Positions 41,904 to 50,786 are shown, counted from the first letter of the stretch. The stretch is 64,000 nt of DNA from Actinomadura hibisca NBRC 15177 (GCF_001552635.1 NZ_BCRO01000011.1:304309-368308), one strand, 5' to 3'. Notes: generated by a model from the letters alone, not told the origin. Translations and numbers: made by a program.

Positions 41904-42641
41904 TTAGCGGACGCTGCCGGGTGTGATGCCGAAGGCCAGCCGGAACGCCTGGATGAACGCGCTCGGCCCGGCGTAGCCGCAGGCCGTGGCGGTCGCCGTC
42001 ACCGGTGTGCCCGCCGCCAGCAGCACCAGCGCGTGGTGCAGCCGCACCTGGGCGCGCCACTGCGGGAACGACATCGCCGTCTGCGCGCGGAACAGGCGGC
42101 TCAGCGTCCGCTCCGACGCGCCGACCTCGCGGCCGAACTCGGCGAGTGTGCGCGGGTCGGCGGGGTCGGCCGCGAACGCGGCGGCGATGGCGCGCAGCCG
42201 GTCGTCGGCGGGCAGCGGCAGGTGCACCGGCAGCTCGTCGGTCCGCTGGAGCTGGTCCAGCGCGACCCGTTCGAGGTTGCGCCGGTGCGCGGCGGGAAGG
42301 TCGTCGCCGGTCAGGCTGATGACAACCTCGCGCAGCAGCGGCGGCACCGCCAGCACCGCAGGCCGGTCGAACCCGGCCGCCGACCGGGCGGCGGCGAAGT
42401 TGACCGTGCGCAGCTGGGTGGGCCCGTGCGCCTGATGCGCGTGCGCGACGCCCGCGGGCAGCCAGACCGCCCGGTGCGGCGGGACGACCCACGTCCCGGC
42501 CGCCGTCGAGACCTCCAGCACGCCATGGCTCGGATAGACGAGCTGGTCGTGCGGGTGGTCGTGCCAGTCGACGCGCTCGCGGTGCACGAGCGGCAGCAGG
42601 GACGCGGTCCCGTCCGGATGATGATGGCGGGTTATCGACAT
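41904..42641 (-). CDS. AraC-family transcriptional regulator
   Basis: A 245-residue regulator. The N-terminal cupin binds ligand ('RERVDWHDHPHDQLVYPSHGVLEVSTAAGTWVVPPHRAVWLPAGVAHAHQAHG'), and the C-terminal double helix-turn-helix is 'TLAEFGREVGASERTLSRLFRAQTAMSFPQWRAQVRLHHALVLLAAG' plus 'CGYAGPSAFIQAFRLAFGITPGSVR'. The ATG is at 42641. It is divergent from an MFS exporter gene, 55 bases away, which it probably controls. Confidence 0.9.
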   Translation of the reverse strand: MSITRHHHPDGTASLLPLVHRERVDWHDHPHDQLVYPSHGVLEVSTAAGTWVVPPHRAVWLPAGVAHAHQAHGPTQLRTVNFAAARSAAGFDRPAVLAVPPLLREVVISLTGDDLPAAHRRNLERVALDQLQRTDELPVHLPLPADDRLRAIAAAFAADPADPRTLAEFGREVGASERTLSRLFRAQTAMSFPQWRAQVRLHHALVLLAAGTPVTATATACGYAGPSAFIQAFRLAFGITPGSVR

Positions 42642-42696
42642 GACACGACAGGATACTGATAGCCGGACATAGCGTGCGGCGACGATCCTGGACGGC

Positions 42697-43863
42697 ATGG
42701 CGATCGTCAACGATCTCGCGGCGCCCTCCCGGCCGCCGTCGGCGATGCGGCGGATGGGCATGTGGGCCGCCGTCCACGCGGCCGACGACTTCTACCAGGG
42801 CCTCGTCCTCGCGAGCATCCCCTACTTCGTCCTCGAACGGCACTACAGCTACCTCGCCGCGAGCGGGCTCACCCTCGCCGCGACCCTCGGCAGCGCCCTG
42901 CCGCAGCCACTGATCGGCCTCGCCGTCGACCGGTGGCGGCTACCCCGCCTCGCCGCCGCCGGGGTTCTGCTCGCCGGTGCCGGATACGCGGCGGCCGGAG
43001 CGGCGGGCCCCTACGCCCTGGTGTGGACGCTGCTCCTGCTGTCCGGGCTGGGCGTGGCGATGTTCCATCCGGCGGCGGGCAAGGCCGCCCGCGACGCCGC
43101 CGGGGACAGCGTCACCGCCATGAGCGTGTTCGCGGCGGGCGGCAGCGTGGGATTCTTCCTTGCACCCGTCCTAGCCACCCCGGTTCTGGACGCCTGGGGC
43201 GTCGCCGCGAGCGTCGTGTTCCTGCCCCCGGCGGTGCTGGCCGCCGCCGTTCTGGCCCGTCCGGGCCGGGTGCGGGCCGCCGCGTCGGCCACGGTGGCGG
43301 CCGGGCCCGACCGGTGGCGGCCGTTCGCCGTCCTCACCATGATCTCGGTCGTGCGCTCGGCGGTGTTCTCCGCCGTCGCCACCTTCCTGGGCCTGTACTG
43401 GATCCGGCATCTGGACGCGACGCCGACGCTGGCCGGGGTCGCGCTCGCCTGCTTCCTCGGCGGCGGCGTCCTGGGGACCATCGCCGGTGGCCGATTCGCC
43501 GACCGGACCGGTCCCGTGCGCGCCGTCCGGCTCGGCTCCGCGCTGGCGGTCCCGGTCCTGATCGGCTTGCGCCTCGCCCCGGGGCCGCTGTCGGCGCTGC
43601 CGTTCGCGGCGCTGGCGGGCCTCGCGCTCAACGTCCCGTTCGCGGTGCTGGTCCGCCTCGGCCAGGACTACCTGCCCGGCCGCCCCGGCACCGCCGCCGG
43701 GGTGACCCTCGGGCTCGGCGTCAGCGCGGGCGGCCTGCTCACCCCGGTGTTCGGCCAGGTCGCCGACACGCACGGCACTCCCCTGGTGTTCACCCTGCTC
43801 TGCGCCGTCCCGGCCGCCGCCTGGGCGCTCGGGCTGCTCCTGCCGACCGAAAGGCGATCATGA
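42697..43863 (+). CDS. MFS transporter, fosmidomycin-resistance (Fsr)-like
   Basis: A 388-residue major facilitator protein with about 12 helices. The N-terminal 'AVHAADDFYQGLVLASIPYFVLERHYSYLAASGLTLAATLGSALPQPLIGLAVDR' matches the Fsr group signature; 'GRFADRTGPVRAVRLG' is the second-half motif A. It exports a small compound from the cytoplasmic membrane. It overlaps the downstream hydrolase by four bases and is divergent from an AraC regulator, the usual arrangement for regulated efflux. Confidence 0.88.
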   Translation: MAIVNDLAAPSRPPSAMRRMGMWAAVHAADDFYQGLVLASIPYFVLERHYSYLAASGLTLAATLGSALPQPLIGLAVDRWRLPRLAAAGVLLAGAGYAAAGAAGPYALVWTLLLLSGLGVAMFHPAAGKAARDAAGDSVTAMSVFAAGGSVGFFLAPVLATPVLDAWGVAASVVFLPPAVLAAAVLARPGRVRAAASATVAAGPDRWRPFAVLTMISVVRSAVFSAVATFLGLYWIRHLDATPTLAGVALACFLGGGVLGTIAGGRFADRTGPVRAVRLGSALAVPVLIGLRLAPGPLSALPFAALAGLALNVPFAVLVRLGQDYLPGRPGTAAGVTLGLGVSAGGLLTPVFGQVADTHGTPLVFTLLCAVPAAAWALGLLLPTERRS

Positions 43864-44660
43864 CCCCGCTGACGCTGACCGCCGGCGACGGCCTGCCGCT
43901 GGCCGCCGACGTCCTCGGCTCCGGCCCGCCGCTGGTGCTGCTGCACGCGGGCGGCCCCGACCGGCACAGCCTGCGCCCGCTGGCCCGCCGCCTCGTCGAC
44001 CTGGCCACGGTGATCCTGCCCGACATCCGCGGCTACGGCGCCTCGCCCTGCGCCGACCCGGCCCGCCACACCTGGGACCGGTACACCCGCGACGTGCTCG
44101 ACGTCCTGGACGCGCTCGGCCACCCGCGCGCGGTGCTGGCGGGCGCGGGCCTCGGCTCCACGATCGCGCTGCGCGCCGCCCTGCGCCATCCGGACCGGGT
44201 GCGCGCGGCCGTCCTGCTCGGCGTCGAGGACATCGAGGAGGACACCGCCGCCAAGGAGGCCGAGATCGCCTACCTGGACGCCTTCGCCGCCCGCATCGAC
44301 GATGGCGGCCTGGAGGCCGCGTGGGCGCCGATCCTGGAGCGGTTCCCGCCGGTCGTCGGCGCGATGGTGCGGGACGCGATCCCGCGCAGCGACCCCGCCA
44401 GCGTGCGCGCAGCCGCCGCCATCGCCCACGACCGCTCCTTCGCGTCGGTCGCCGAACTGTCCGGCGTCCGCGCGCCCGTGCTGGTGTTCCCCGGGACCGA
44501 CGCCCGCCACCCGACCGAGCTGGCCGAGCGCTGCGTGCGGACGATGCCGCACGCGCGCCTGGCACCTGTCGCCGTCTCCGCCGCGCTACGGGACGAGGAG
44601 GACTTCGCCGCCGCCGTCGCGCCGGACGTCCGGGACTTCCTCACCGGCCTTCCCGGCTGA
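43860..44660 (+). CDS. Alpha/beta-hydrolase-fold protein lacking the nucleophile serine
   Basis: A 266-residue alpha/beta-hydrolase-fold protein ('PPLVLLHAGGPDRHSLRPLARRLVDLATVILPDIRGYGASP'). Where the nucleophile elbow should be Gly-x-Ser-x-Gly it reads 'VLAGAGLGSTIALRAALRHPDRV', so the serine is replaced by Gly. The usual C-terminal His region is also altered ('VSAALRDEEDFAAAVAPDVRDFL'). It is unlikely to be an ordinary esterase; it may bind a ligand or use another mechanism. The start overlaps the MFS stop (ATGA), so it is probably linked to that exporter. Confidence 0.85.
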   Translation: MTPLTLTAGDGLPLAADVLGSGPPLVLLHAGGPDRHSLRPLARRLVDLATVILPDIRGYGASPCADPARHTWDRYTRDVLDVLDALGHPRAVLAGAGLGSTIALRAALRHPDRVRAAVLLGVEDIEEDTAAKEAEIAYLDAFAARIDDGGLEAAWAPILERFPPVVGAMVRDAIPRSDPASVRAAAAIAHDRSFASVAELSGVRAPVLVFPGTDARHPTELAERCVRTMPHARLAPVAVSAALRDEEDFAAAVAPDVRDFLTGLPG

Positions 44661-44664
44661 GCGT

Positions 44665-45297
44665 TCAGCTCATGGAGCGCTCTTCGACCTCCTGGGGGAA
44701 GGGGAGCATCCGGGCCATGAGGGTGTGCAGGTAGATGCGGAACTCCTCCACGTCATCGGCGGGGATCGTCTCCCCGAGCCGGCGCGGGGAACGCCCGGGG
44801 TCGCTGTGGACCACGCCGTGGCCGAGGAAGCCGGAGATGACCCAGGGCACGGTCCAGATCGCCAGCTCCAGGTTGACGTCGCCGGGCGCGAACTCCTGGA
44901 AGATCTCGACCAGGCCGGAGAGGCGGGACCGGACGTAGCGGTCCTCCAGGTCGTCCACGTCGGCGGCGTCGCCGGTCCGGCGGTGCAGCCACAGGCCGAG
45001 CAGGTCGGGATGGGCGACGTAGAAGTCCAGGTAGGCGTCCAGCAGCCGGTTGACGCCCTCCCGGGTCGGGGTGAAGGTGACCAGCACCTCCTCCAGCGCC
45101 GCCTGCTCGGCCTCGTAGGCCTGCCGCATCACCGTGCGGTACAGGTCCGTCATGCCGCCGGCCGCCTGGCGCACCGAGGCGACGTCGGTCCCGGCGGTGT
45201 CGGCGATCAGTTGCAGGGTGGTCCCGTCGAAGCCCAGCGCGGCGAACAGCCGGGTGGCCACCTCGATGATCCGGTCCCTGTCCGGAGGAGCGTCCAT
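44665..45297 (-). CDS. TetR-family transcriptional regulator
   Basis: A 210-residue TetR protein. The N-terminal helix-turn-helix is 'RIIEVATRLFAALGFDGTTLQLIADTAGTDVASVRQAAGGMTDLYRTVM', with the usual K/R-x-L-Y of the recognition helix partly changed. The C-terminal half is a ligand domain. It is convergent with the MFS/hydrolase unit and its stop is only four bases from that of the hydrolase. The target is unknown. Confidence 0.8.
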   Translation of the reverse strand: MDAPPDRDRIIEVATRLFAALGFDGTTLQLIADTAGTDVASVRQAAGGMTDLYRTVMRQAYEAEQAALEEVLVTFTPTREGVNRLLDAYLDFYVAHPDLLGLWLHRRTGDAADVDDLEDRYVRSRLSGLVEIFQEFAPGDVNLELAIWTVPWVISGFLGHGVVHSDPGRSPRRLGETIPADDVEEFRIYLHTLMARMLPFPQEVEERSMS

Positions 45298-45388
45298 CCC
45301 CCGACCCTAGAGCCGGTGATCGTGGAACAGCGGTTCAGCGGCCGGGACCTTAAGCATCCTTGAGGCGAATCACGCTCTTGGTGGACCG

Positions 45389-45877
45389 TCAGCGGCCGGT
45401 GGTGCCGTCGATGAGTTCGCGGAGGATGTCGGCGTGGCCGGTGTGGCGGCCGGTCTCCTCGATCATGTGGGTGAGGGCCCAGCGGAGGCTGGGCGCGGGG
45501 CGGCCCGGCCGTGGCCGGGGAACCGGGGCCGCCAGGTCGGTGCAGCCGTCGAGCACCTTGTTGGCGCGTCCGACCGTGTCGCGGTAGCGGGTGACGATAT
45601 TGGTGACGCTGTCCTCTGGCGGGGCGTGGAAGGTGGCCTGCCAGTCGGTGACGTTCTCGCCGAGGAAGATCGAGCGTTCGACGTGGGTCAGGTGGTGGAG
45701 CAGGCCGAGCAGGTTGGTGCCCGAGGGCACGGCGGTGGTTCGTACCTGGGGTTCGGGGGCGCCTTCGACCTTGGCGGCGATCGAGGTGCGCAGGTAGTCC
45801 AGGAATCCGCGCAGGACCTCGGCTTCGCTGTTGGCGGTGCGGGGCGGCGGGGTGTCGCGGCGCGTGGTGCCGGGCAC
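45389..45877 (-). CDS. DinB-fold (DUF664) protein
   Basis: A 162-residue protein with the DUF664 four-helix pattern: 'SEAEVLRGFLDYLRTSIAAKVEGAPEPQVRTTAVPSGTNLLGLLHHLTHVERSIFLGENV', and metal-type 'LRWALTHMIEETGRHTGHADILRELIDG' with two His and a Glu. AAGGAGG precedes the GTG start by six bases. It is 25 bases downstream of the methyltransferase gene and probably co-transcribed. Confidence 0.88.
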   Translation of the reverse strand: MPGTTRRDTPPPRTANSEAEVLRGFLDYLRTSIAAKVEGAPEPQVRTTAVPSGTNLLGLLHHLTHVERSIFLGENVTDWQATFHAPPEDSVTNIVTRYRDTVGRANKVLDGCTDLAAPVPRPRPGRPAPSLRWALTHMIEETGRHTGHADILRELIDGTTGR

Positions 45878-45902
45878 GGTGGGCCTCCTTGGGGCGGTGG
45901 TG

Positions 45903-46529
45903 TCAGGCGGTTCGGCGGATGAGCAGGACGTGGTCGGTGACCTCGGCGGTGCGCCCGTCCGGCCCGGTGGCGGTCCGGCGGGGCGCGTCGGCCCGCTCGA
46001 CCGTCCACGTCGAGGTGTCCAGGTCGATGCCCGTGGCGACCTCGCGTGGGCTGGGGTAGCGGGTGTCGGCGTCCTGGTTCCATGACCAGGGCGCGGTCGA
46101 GCCGTGGTCGACCACCAGCAGCCGCCCGTCCGGACGCAGCGCGTGCGCGGCCGAGCGCAGCACGGCCGCCCGGTCCAGGTCGAAGGGGGTGTGCAGGTAG
46201 TGGGCGCTGACCAGGTCGAAGCCGCCGCGCGGGAAGGACTCGCGCAAGTCGTGCCGCACGGCGGTGACGCGGTCGCCCACGCCGTGGGAGCGGGCCAGGG
46301 CGGTGAGCCGTTCGACGGCGGTGGCGGAGATGTCGGTGGCGGTGACGTGCCATCCCCGGCGGGCCAGCCACAGCGTGTCGCCGCCGTCGCCGCATCCCAG
46401 ATCCAGCGCGCCACCGGGCGGCAGGTCCGTGACCGTCTCGGTGAGACGGACGTTCGGCCGCGGATCGACGGCCGCGGACCGGGCCGCGTAAACGCCGTCC
46501 CAGAAGGTGGCCGCATCGGTGTCGCTCAT
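45903..46529 (-). CDS. SAM-dependent methyltransferase
   Basis: A 208-residue class I methyltransferase. SAM motif I is 'ALDLGCGDGGDTLWLARRGWHVTATDIS', motif post-I includes 'AVERLTALARSHGV', and 'FDLVSAHYLHTPFD' follows. The shape resembles tellurite/thiopurine-type small methyltransferases. AAGGAG lies before the ATG. The divergent XRE-cupin regulator starts 86 bases away and may control this pair. Confidence 0.88.
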   Translation of the reverse strand: MSDTDAATFWDGVYAARSAAVDPRPNVRLTETVTDLPPGGALDLGCGDGGDTLWLARRGWHVTATDISATAVERLTALARSHGVGDRVTAVRHDLRESFPRGGFDLVSAHYLHTPFDLDRAAVLRSAAHALRPDGRLLVVDHGSTAPWSWNQDADTRYPSPREVATGIDLDTSTWTVERADAPRRTATGPDGRTAEVTDHVLLIRRTA

Positions 46530-46615
46530 CAAGGCTCCTTGTTTGGGTATGCGCCCAGTTGACCAGGCACGCCCTGATTTGGCACGCAAACTTGCGGTTC
46601 TGGCAAGATGGCCGC

Positions 46616-47224
46616 ATGGAGCAGACGACGGATGACGACGTACTCGACGCGGTGGGGTCGCGGCTCCGCGCGCTGCGCCGTGCCCGCGGCATCACCCTCG
46701 CCGACCTCGCGACCGCGACCGGCGTGTCCGAGAGCACCCTGTCCCGGCTGGAGAGCGGGCAGCGCCGGGCGACGCTGGAACTGCTGCTGCCGCTGTCCCG
46801 GATCTACGACGTCCCGCTGGACGACCTCGTCGGCGCGCCGCGCACCGGCGACCCCCGCATCCACCTCAAGCCGATCCGGCGGTTCGGGATGACGTTCGTG
46901 CCGCTGTCCCGGCAACCGGGCGGCGTGCAGGCGTTCAAGATGATCATCCCGGCCCGACCGACGCCGCTCGCCCCCACTCCGCAGACCCACGAAGGCTTTG
47001 AGTGGCTCTACGTGCTCAACGGACGCCTGCGGCTCGTGCTCGGCGAGCGCGACCTGACGTTGTCGCCCGGCGAGGCCGCCGAGTTCGACACGTCCTTGCC
47101 GCACTGGCTGGGCAGCGCCGACGGCGGCGCGGTCGAGCTGCTCATCCTGTTCGGCCTGCAAGGAGTGCGCGCGCACGTGCGCGCCGCCCCCCAACGGTCG
47201 TCGCACGGCGAGAACCAGCAGTGA
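46616..47224 (+). CDS. XRE-family regulator with cupin domain
   Basis: A 202-residue regulator. The N-terminal helix-turn-helix is 'VGSRLRALRRARGITLADLATATGVSESTLSRLESGQRRATLELLLPLSRIYDVPLDDLVG'. The C-terminal cupin is 'HEGFEWLYVLNGRLRLVLGERDLTLSPGEAAEFDTSLPHWLG', which binds a small ligand. No Shine-Dalgarno is visible; TTGGCA (46579-46584), an 18-base spacer and CAAGAT (46603-46608) would give a near-leaderless transcript. It is divergent from the methyltransferase gene, a likely target. Confidence 0.9.
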   Translation: MEQTTDDDVLDAVGSRLRALRRARGITLADLATATGVSESTLSRLESGQRRATLELLLPLSRIYDVPLDDLVGAPRTGDPRIHLKPIRRFGMTFVPLSRQPGGVQAFKMIIPARPTPLAPTPQTHEGFEWLYVLNGRLRLVLGERDLTLSPGEAAEFDTSLPHWLGSADGGAVELLILFGLQGVRAHVRAAPQRSSHGENQQ

Positions 47225-47244
47225 ACCCGGCTGGACGGGTCCGA

Positions 47245-47895
47245 TCAGGGCAGTAGATGCCTCTCGTAGCCGGTGGCCACCGCCGCGGCCCGGTCCTTGA
47301 CGTCCAGCTTCGCGTAGATGTGGGTGAGATGCGTCTTGACCGTGGCCTCGCTGATGAACAGTTCAGCGGCGATCTCCCGGTTGGCGGTGCCGCGCGCCAC
47401 CAGGCGCAGGACCTCCAGTTCGCGGCCGCTCAGCGCCTTGCCACGCGGCTCGCGCACGCGGGAGACCAGACGGGAGGCGATGGCCGGGGACAGCACGGTG
47501 CGGCCCTCGGCGGCGGCGCGCACGGCGTCGAAGAGGTCCTCGCGGGGCGCGTCCTTGAGCAGGTAGCCGGTCGCGCCCGCCTCGATCGCCGGGACCGTGT
47601 CGGTGTCGGTGTCGTAGGTGGTGAGGACCAGGACCTTGCAGGGCAGCCCGCGGCGGGCGAGTTCGGTGATGGCCTCCACGCCGTTGCCGCCGGGCATCCG
47701 CAGGTCCATGAGCACGACGTCGGGGCGCAGGTCCTCGGCGAGGGCCACGGCCTCGCGGCCGTCGGCGGCCTCGCCCAGCACCGCGAAGCCGGTGGTCGTC
47801 GCGAACATGCCGCGCAGGCCGTCCCGGACGACGGGGTGGTCGTCGACGATCAGCAGGGTGATGTCAGCGGTGTCGTCAGCCGTGTCGTCAGCCAT
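47245..47895 (-). CDS. LuxR/NarL-type response regulator
   Basis: A 216-residue response regulator. The receiver has the acidic pair in 'LLIVDDHPVVRDGL', phospho-Asp in 'VVLMDLRMPGGNGV' and Lys in 'YLLKDAPREDL'. The C-terminal helix-turn-helix is 'LSGRELEVLRLVARGTANREIAAELFISEATVKTHLTHIYAKL'. It overlaps its kinase gene by eight bases and sits last in a four-gene operon with an ABC exporter, which it probably activates. Confidence 0.93.
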   Translation of the reverse strand: MADDTADDTADITLLIVDDHPVVRDGLRGMFATTTGFAVLGEAADGREAVALAEDLRPDVVLMDLRMPGGNGVEAITELARRGLPCKVLVLTTYDTDTDTVPAIEAGATGYLLKDAPREDLFDAVRAAAEGRTVLSPAIASRLVSRVREPRGKALSGRELEVLRLVARGTANREIAAELFISEATVKTHLTHIYAKLDVKDRAAAVATGYERHLLP

Positions 47896-49042
47896 GGCGG
47901 ATCAACGGTACGCGGGCGGAGACGGCCGTGCCCCGGCCGGGTTCGGACTCGATCTCCAGGGTCCCGGCGACGCGGGCGGCGCGCTCGCGCATGGCGGTCA
48001 GGCCGAAGCCGCCGGAGGGGCGGGTGAAGCCGCGGCCGTCGTCGCGGATGTCGAGGGTCACCTCGTCGTCCATGTAGGAGAGGGTCACGCCGATGCGGTC
48101 CGCGCGCGCGTGGCGGGTGGCGTTGGCGAGGGCCTCCTGGGCGATGCGCAGGAGGGTGGTCTGGAGCTCGTCGTGCAGGCGTTCCTCCGTGCCGGTGACG
48201 GTGAGGTGGGCCCGGCCGTCGGTGATCTTCTTGAGGGCGGCGGGCAGGGTGTCGTGCTCCAGGTGGGTGGGCGCGAGGTCCTGCACGGAGCGGCGCGCCT
48301 CGCGGAGGCTCTCGCGGGCGAGGGCGGTGGCGTGGCGGACGTGCTCGTCGTCGGCGGCGGCCTGGAGTTGGGTGATGATGCCCGTCAGCCCCTGGGCAAT
48401 GGTGTCGTGGATCTCGGCGGCCAGGCGGCGGCGCTCGTCGCTGACCCCGGCCTCGCGGGCCTGGACGAGGAGCTGGGCCTGGAGGGCGGCGTTCTCGGCG
48501 AGGGCCTGCTCCAAGCGGGCGTTGGCGCGTTCGAGTTCGGCGATGGTCTCGGCCTGGACGCGGGCGTGCTCGGCCTCCCGGACCGAGAGGCCCGCGAAGA
48601 TGTGGACGAGCGCGGTGTTCAGGACGAACAGGCCGCCGAAGGCGACCGCCTGGCCGAGGCTGCTCGGCGGGAGGCCGCCCGACTGCGCCCCGGCCATGGT
48701 GACCGCCGTGATCGACGATCCGGCCAGGGCCCAGCGGCGGGTCAGGTAGCGGTGGGCGTCGTAGTACCCGAGCACCGCGTAGATGGAGTAGAAGGGGTTC
48801 AGCCAGGAGAGGCCGAAGGCGAGGACGGCGCGGGTCCAGTAGTAGCCGCGGCCCGGGATCCTTCCGGTGGCGTGAAGGATCTGGACGGCCAGCGCGGCGA
48901 GGGCGAGGGGCACCGCCGTCCGCTGCTCGGCGGGCGAGCTGACCAGGTCGCGGGTGAGCAGCGCCAGCAGGGTCGCGAGGAAGAGCAGGCCGAACGGTCC
49001 CCAGCGGTAGAACCGTTCCCACTGCTGCTGGATCGTCGCCAT
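47888..49042 (-). CDS. Sensor histidine kinase (HisKA_3/DesK type)
   Basis: A 384-residue membrane kinase. About four to five membrane helices fill residues 15-160. The phospho-His is in 'RRRLAAEIHDTIAQGLTGIITQLQAAAD', and the ATPase domain ends 'LDIRDDGRGFTRPSGGFGLTAMRERAARV'. It probably senses envelope or membrane stress and phosphorylates the adjacent LuxR regulator. The upstream permease gene is 14 bases away, so signalling and export are one operon. Confidence 0.92.
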   Translation of the reverse strand: MATIQQQWERFYRWGPFGLLFLATLLALLTRDLVSSPAEQRTAVPLALAALAVQILHATGRIPGRGYYWTRAVLAFGLSWLNPFYSIYAVLGYYDAHRYLTRRWALAGSSITAVTMAGAQSGGLPPSSLGQAVAFGGLFVLNTALVHIFAGLSVREAEHARVQAETIAELERANARLEQALAENAALQAQLLVQAREAGVSDERRRLAAEIHDTIAQGLTGIITQLQAAADDEHVRHATALARESLREARRSVQDLAPTHLEHDTLPAALKKITDGRAHLTVTGTEERLHDELQTTLLRIAQEALANATRHARADRIGVTLSYMDDEVTLDIRDDGRGFTRPSGGFGLTAMRERAARVAGTLEIESEPGRGTAVSARVPLIRHG

Positions 49043-49056
49043 CGGCCTATTTTGTC

Positions 49057-49797
49057 CTATTCCCAGCGGAACCAGCGCGCGGCGGCGGCGATCAGGACGG
49101 CGGCCCAGGCGGCGGTGACGCCGAGATGCGCCCAGTCCGGCCAGCTCCCCCCGGCGGCCTGGTCGAGGGCCTGGGACGCGGCGCCGAACGGGAAGTACTC
49201 GACGACGTGCCGCAGCAGGTCGGGCATGGCCTGGACGGGGAGCCAGACGCCCGCCAGGAACATCATCGGGTAGAAGACGATCGAGCCCACCACGGTCGTG
49301 CTCTTGGTGGTGGGCGTGACGGCGGTGACCGCGGCGCCCAGCGCGAGCGCGCTGAGGGCGGCGAGCAGGAGCGCCAGCAGGTAGCCGGGCACCTGTCCGG
49401 GCAGCGCCACGTCGAAGGCGATCCGGCCCACGGCGACGACCAGCAGCACCGACGCCAGGGCGGCCGCGAGGTGCAGGACGATCTGCGCGGCCAGCAGCGA
49501 GACGGGCCGGACGGGCGTGGTGGACATGCGGCGCAGGACACCGCGCTCGCGGTAGCCGGACAACACGGGCGGCAGCACCTGGATGCCCGCCATGAGCAGG
49601 GCGAGCAGCACGTTGACCGGAACGTACAGGTCGATGACCCGACGCCCGCCGAGATCGGGATCGGCCTCCCGGAACGCCGGGATCAGGCCGAGGATCGTGA
49701 GCAGGACGGTGGGGAAGGCGACGATCCAGAACAGGCTGAACGGTTCGCGGAGGAGGAGCCGCAGCTCCGCCCGGAGGACGGCGGTGGACGCGGACAC
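49057..49797 (-). CDS. ABC-2 type permease
   Basis: A 246-residue inner-membrane permease with about six helices ('FSLFWIVAFPTVLLTILGLIPAF', 'LMAGIQVLPPVLSGYRERGVLRRMSTTPVRPVSLLAAQIVLHL', 'FYPMMFLAGVWLPVQAMPDLLRHVVEYFPFGAASQALDQA'), typical of drug or lipid exporters of the DrrB group. It is one base from the ATP-binding gene and works with it. Confidence 0.92.
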   Translation of the reverse strand: MSASTAVLRAELRLLLREPFSLFWIVAFPTVLLTILGLIPAFREADPDLGGRRVIDLYVPVNVLLALLMAGIQVLPPVLSGYRERGVLRRMSTTPVRPVSLLAAQIVLHLAAALASVLLVVAVGRIAFDVALPGQVPGYLLALLLAALSALALGAAVTAVTPTTKSTTVVGSIVFYPMMFLAGVWLPVQAMPDLLRHVVEYFPFGAASQALDQAAGGSWPDWAHLGVTAAWAAVLIAAAARWFRWE

Positions 49798-49798
49798 G

Positions 49799-50704
49799 TC
49801 AGTGCTCCTGCTCTTCGGTGAGTTCGAGGAAGGCGTCGTCCAGCGTGGAGTCGGTGACCCGGAGCTGGTGGGCGGTGATCTGCCGGCGGGCCAGCAGGGA
49901 GATGACGGCGTTGACGGTCGTGTCGGTGCCGTGCACGGTGAGGTGGCCGTTGCGGCGCTCGATGGTCGCGGCCTCGGGCAGCCCGGCCAGGTCCTCGTCG
50001 GACAGGGACCGGGACGGCGCGAACGAGATGACGGTGCCGCCGGCGCTGCGGCGGACCAGGCCGTCGGGGGTGTCGAGGGCGGCGACGCGGCCCTGCTTGA
50101 ACACCGCGATCCGGTCGCAGAGCCGCTGGGCCTCCTCCATGAAGTGCGTGACCAGCACGACGGTGACGCCGGAGTCGCGGACCTCCTCGATGAGCCGCCA
50201 GGTGTCGCGGCGGGCGCGCGGGTCGAGGCCGGTGGTCAGCTCGTCCAGGATGACGACCCGGGGGCGGCCGACGAGGGCGAGGGCGATGAACAGGCGCTGC
50301 TTCTGACCGCCGGACAACTTGCCGAACCGGGCGTTGAGCCGGGCGGTGAGGCCGAGGCGCTCGGCGAGCCCGCGCCAGTCGGCCGGGTCCGGGTAGAAGG
50401 CGCTGTAGAGCTCCAGGGCCTCCCGCACGGTGAGCTTCTCCTGGAGTTCGCTCTCCTGGAGCTGGACGCCGAGGATCCTGGTGAGCTCGGCGCGGTCGGC
50501 GCGCGGGTCGAGACCGGCGACGCGGACGGTGCCGGCGTCGGGCACGCGCAGTCCGCCCAGGCATTCGACGGTCGTGGTCTTGCCCGCGCCGTTCGGGCCG
50601 AGGATCCCGAAGATCTCCCCTTCCTCGACGGCGAAGGCGACATCGTCCACCACGGGGCGGTCGCCGTAGACCTTGCGCAGGCCGTTGACTTCGATGATGG
50701 GCAT
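49799..50704 (-). CDS. ABC transporter ATP-binding protein (DrrA-like)
   Basis: A 301-residue ATPase. Walker A is 'GILGPNGAGKTTTVECL', the signature is 'LSGGQKQRLFIALAL', Walker B is 'VVILDELTTGLDPRARR' and the switch His is in 'VLVTHFMEEAQ'. The C-terminal extension is typical of DrrA-like exporters. The usual 'LDEP' is 'LDEL' here. It is the first gene of an exporter/kinase/regulator operon; a 30-bp palindrome lies 53-82 bases upstream of its ATG. Confidence 0.93.
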   Translation of the reverse strand: MPIIEVNGLRKVYGDRPVVDDVAFAVEEGEIFGILGPNGAGKTTTVECLGGLRVPDAGTVRVAGLDPRADRAELTRILGVQLQESELQEKLTVREALELYSAFYPDPADWRGLAERLGLTARLNARFGKLSGGQKQRLFIALALVGRPRVVILDELTTGLDPRARRDTWRLIEEVRDSGVTVVLVTHFMEEAQRLCDRIAVFKQGRVAALDTPDGLVRRSAGGTVISFAPSRSLSDEDLAGLPEAATIERRNGHLTVHGTDTTVNAVISLLARRQITAHQLRVTDSTLDDAFLELTEEQEH

Positions 50705-50756
50705 GGGTCGAGGATCGTCTCCGGCGGTGTTCGCCCGCATCGCCCGAGTCGCTCGT

Positions 50757-50786
50757 CCCGCCATCAACCGATCGGTTGATGGCGGG
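50757..50786. promoter_or_regulatory. 30-bp perfect palindrome upstream of ABC exporter operon
   Basis: Arms of 15 bases (CCCGCCATCAACCGA and its complement) meet without a spacer. The core ATCAACCGATCGGTTGAT looks like a TetR-type operator. It lies 53 bases before the ABC ATPase start and 160 bases before the divergent recombinase gene. Confidence 0.7.

Noticed and set aside
39727..42843. A very long open frame on the minus strand opposite the GH3 gene
   Set aside because: It is antisense to a clear GH3 enzyme and an MFS start, has Arg/Gly/Ala/His-rich low-complexity composition and no domains; high GC makes such frames common.
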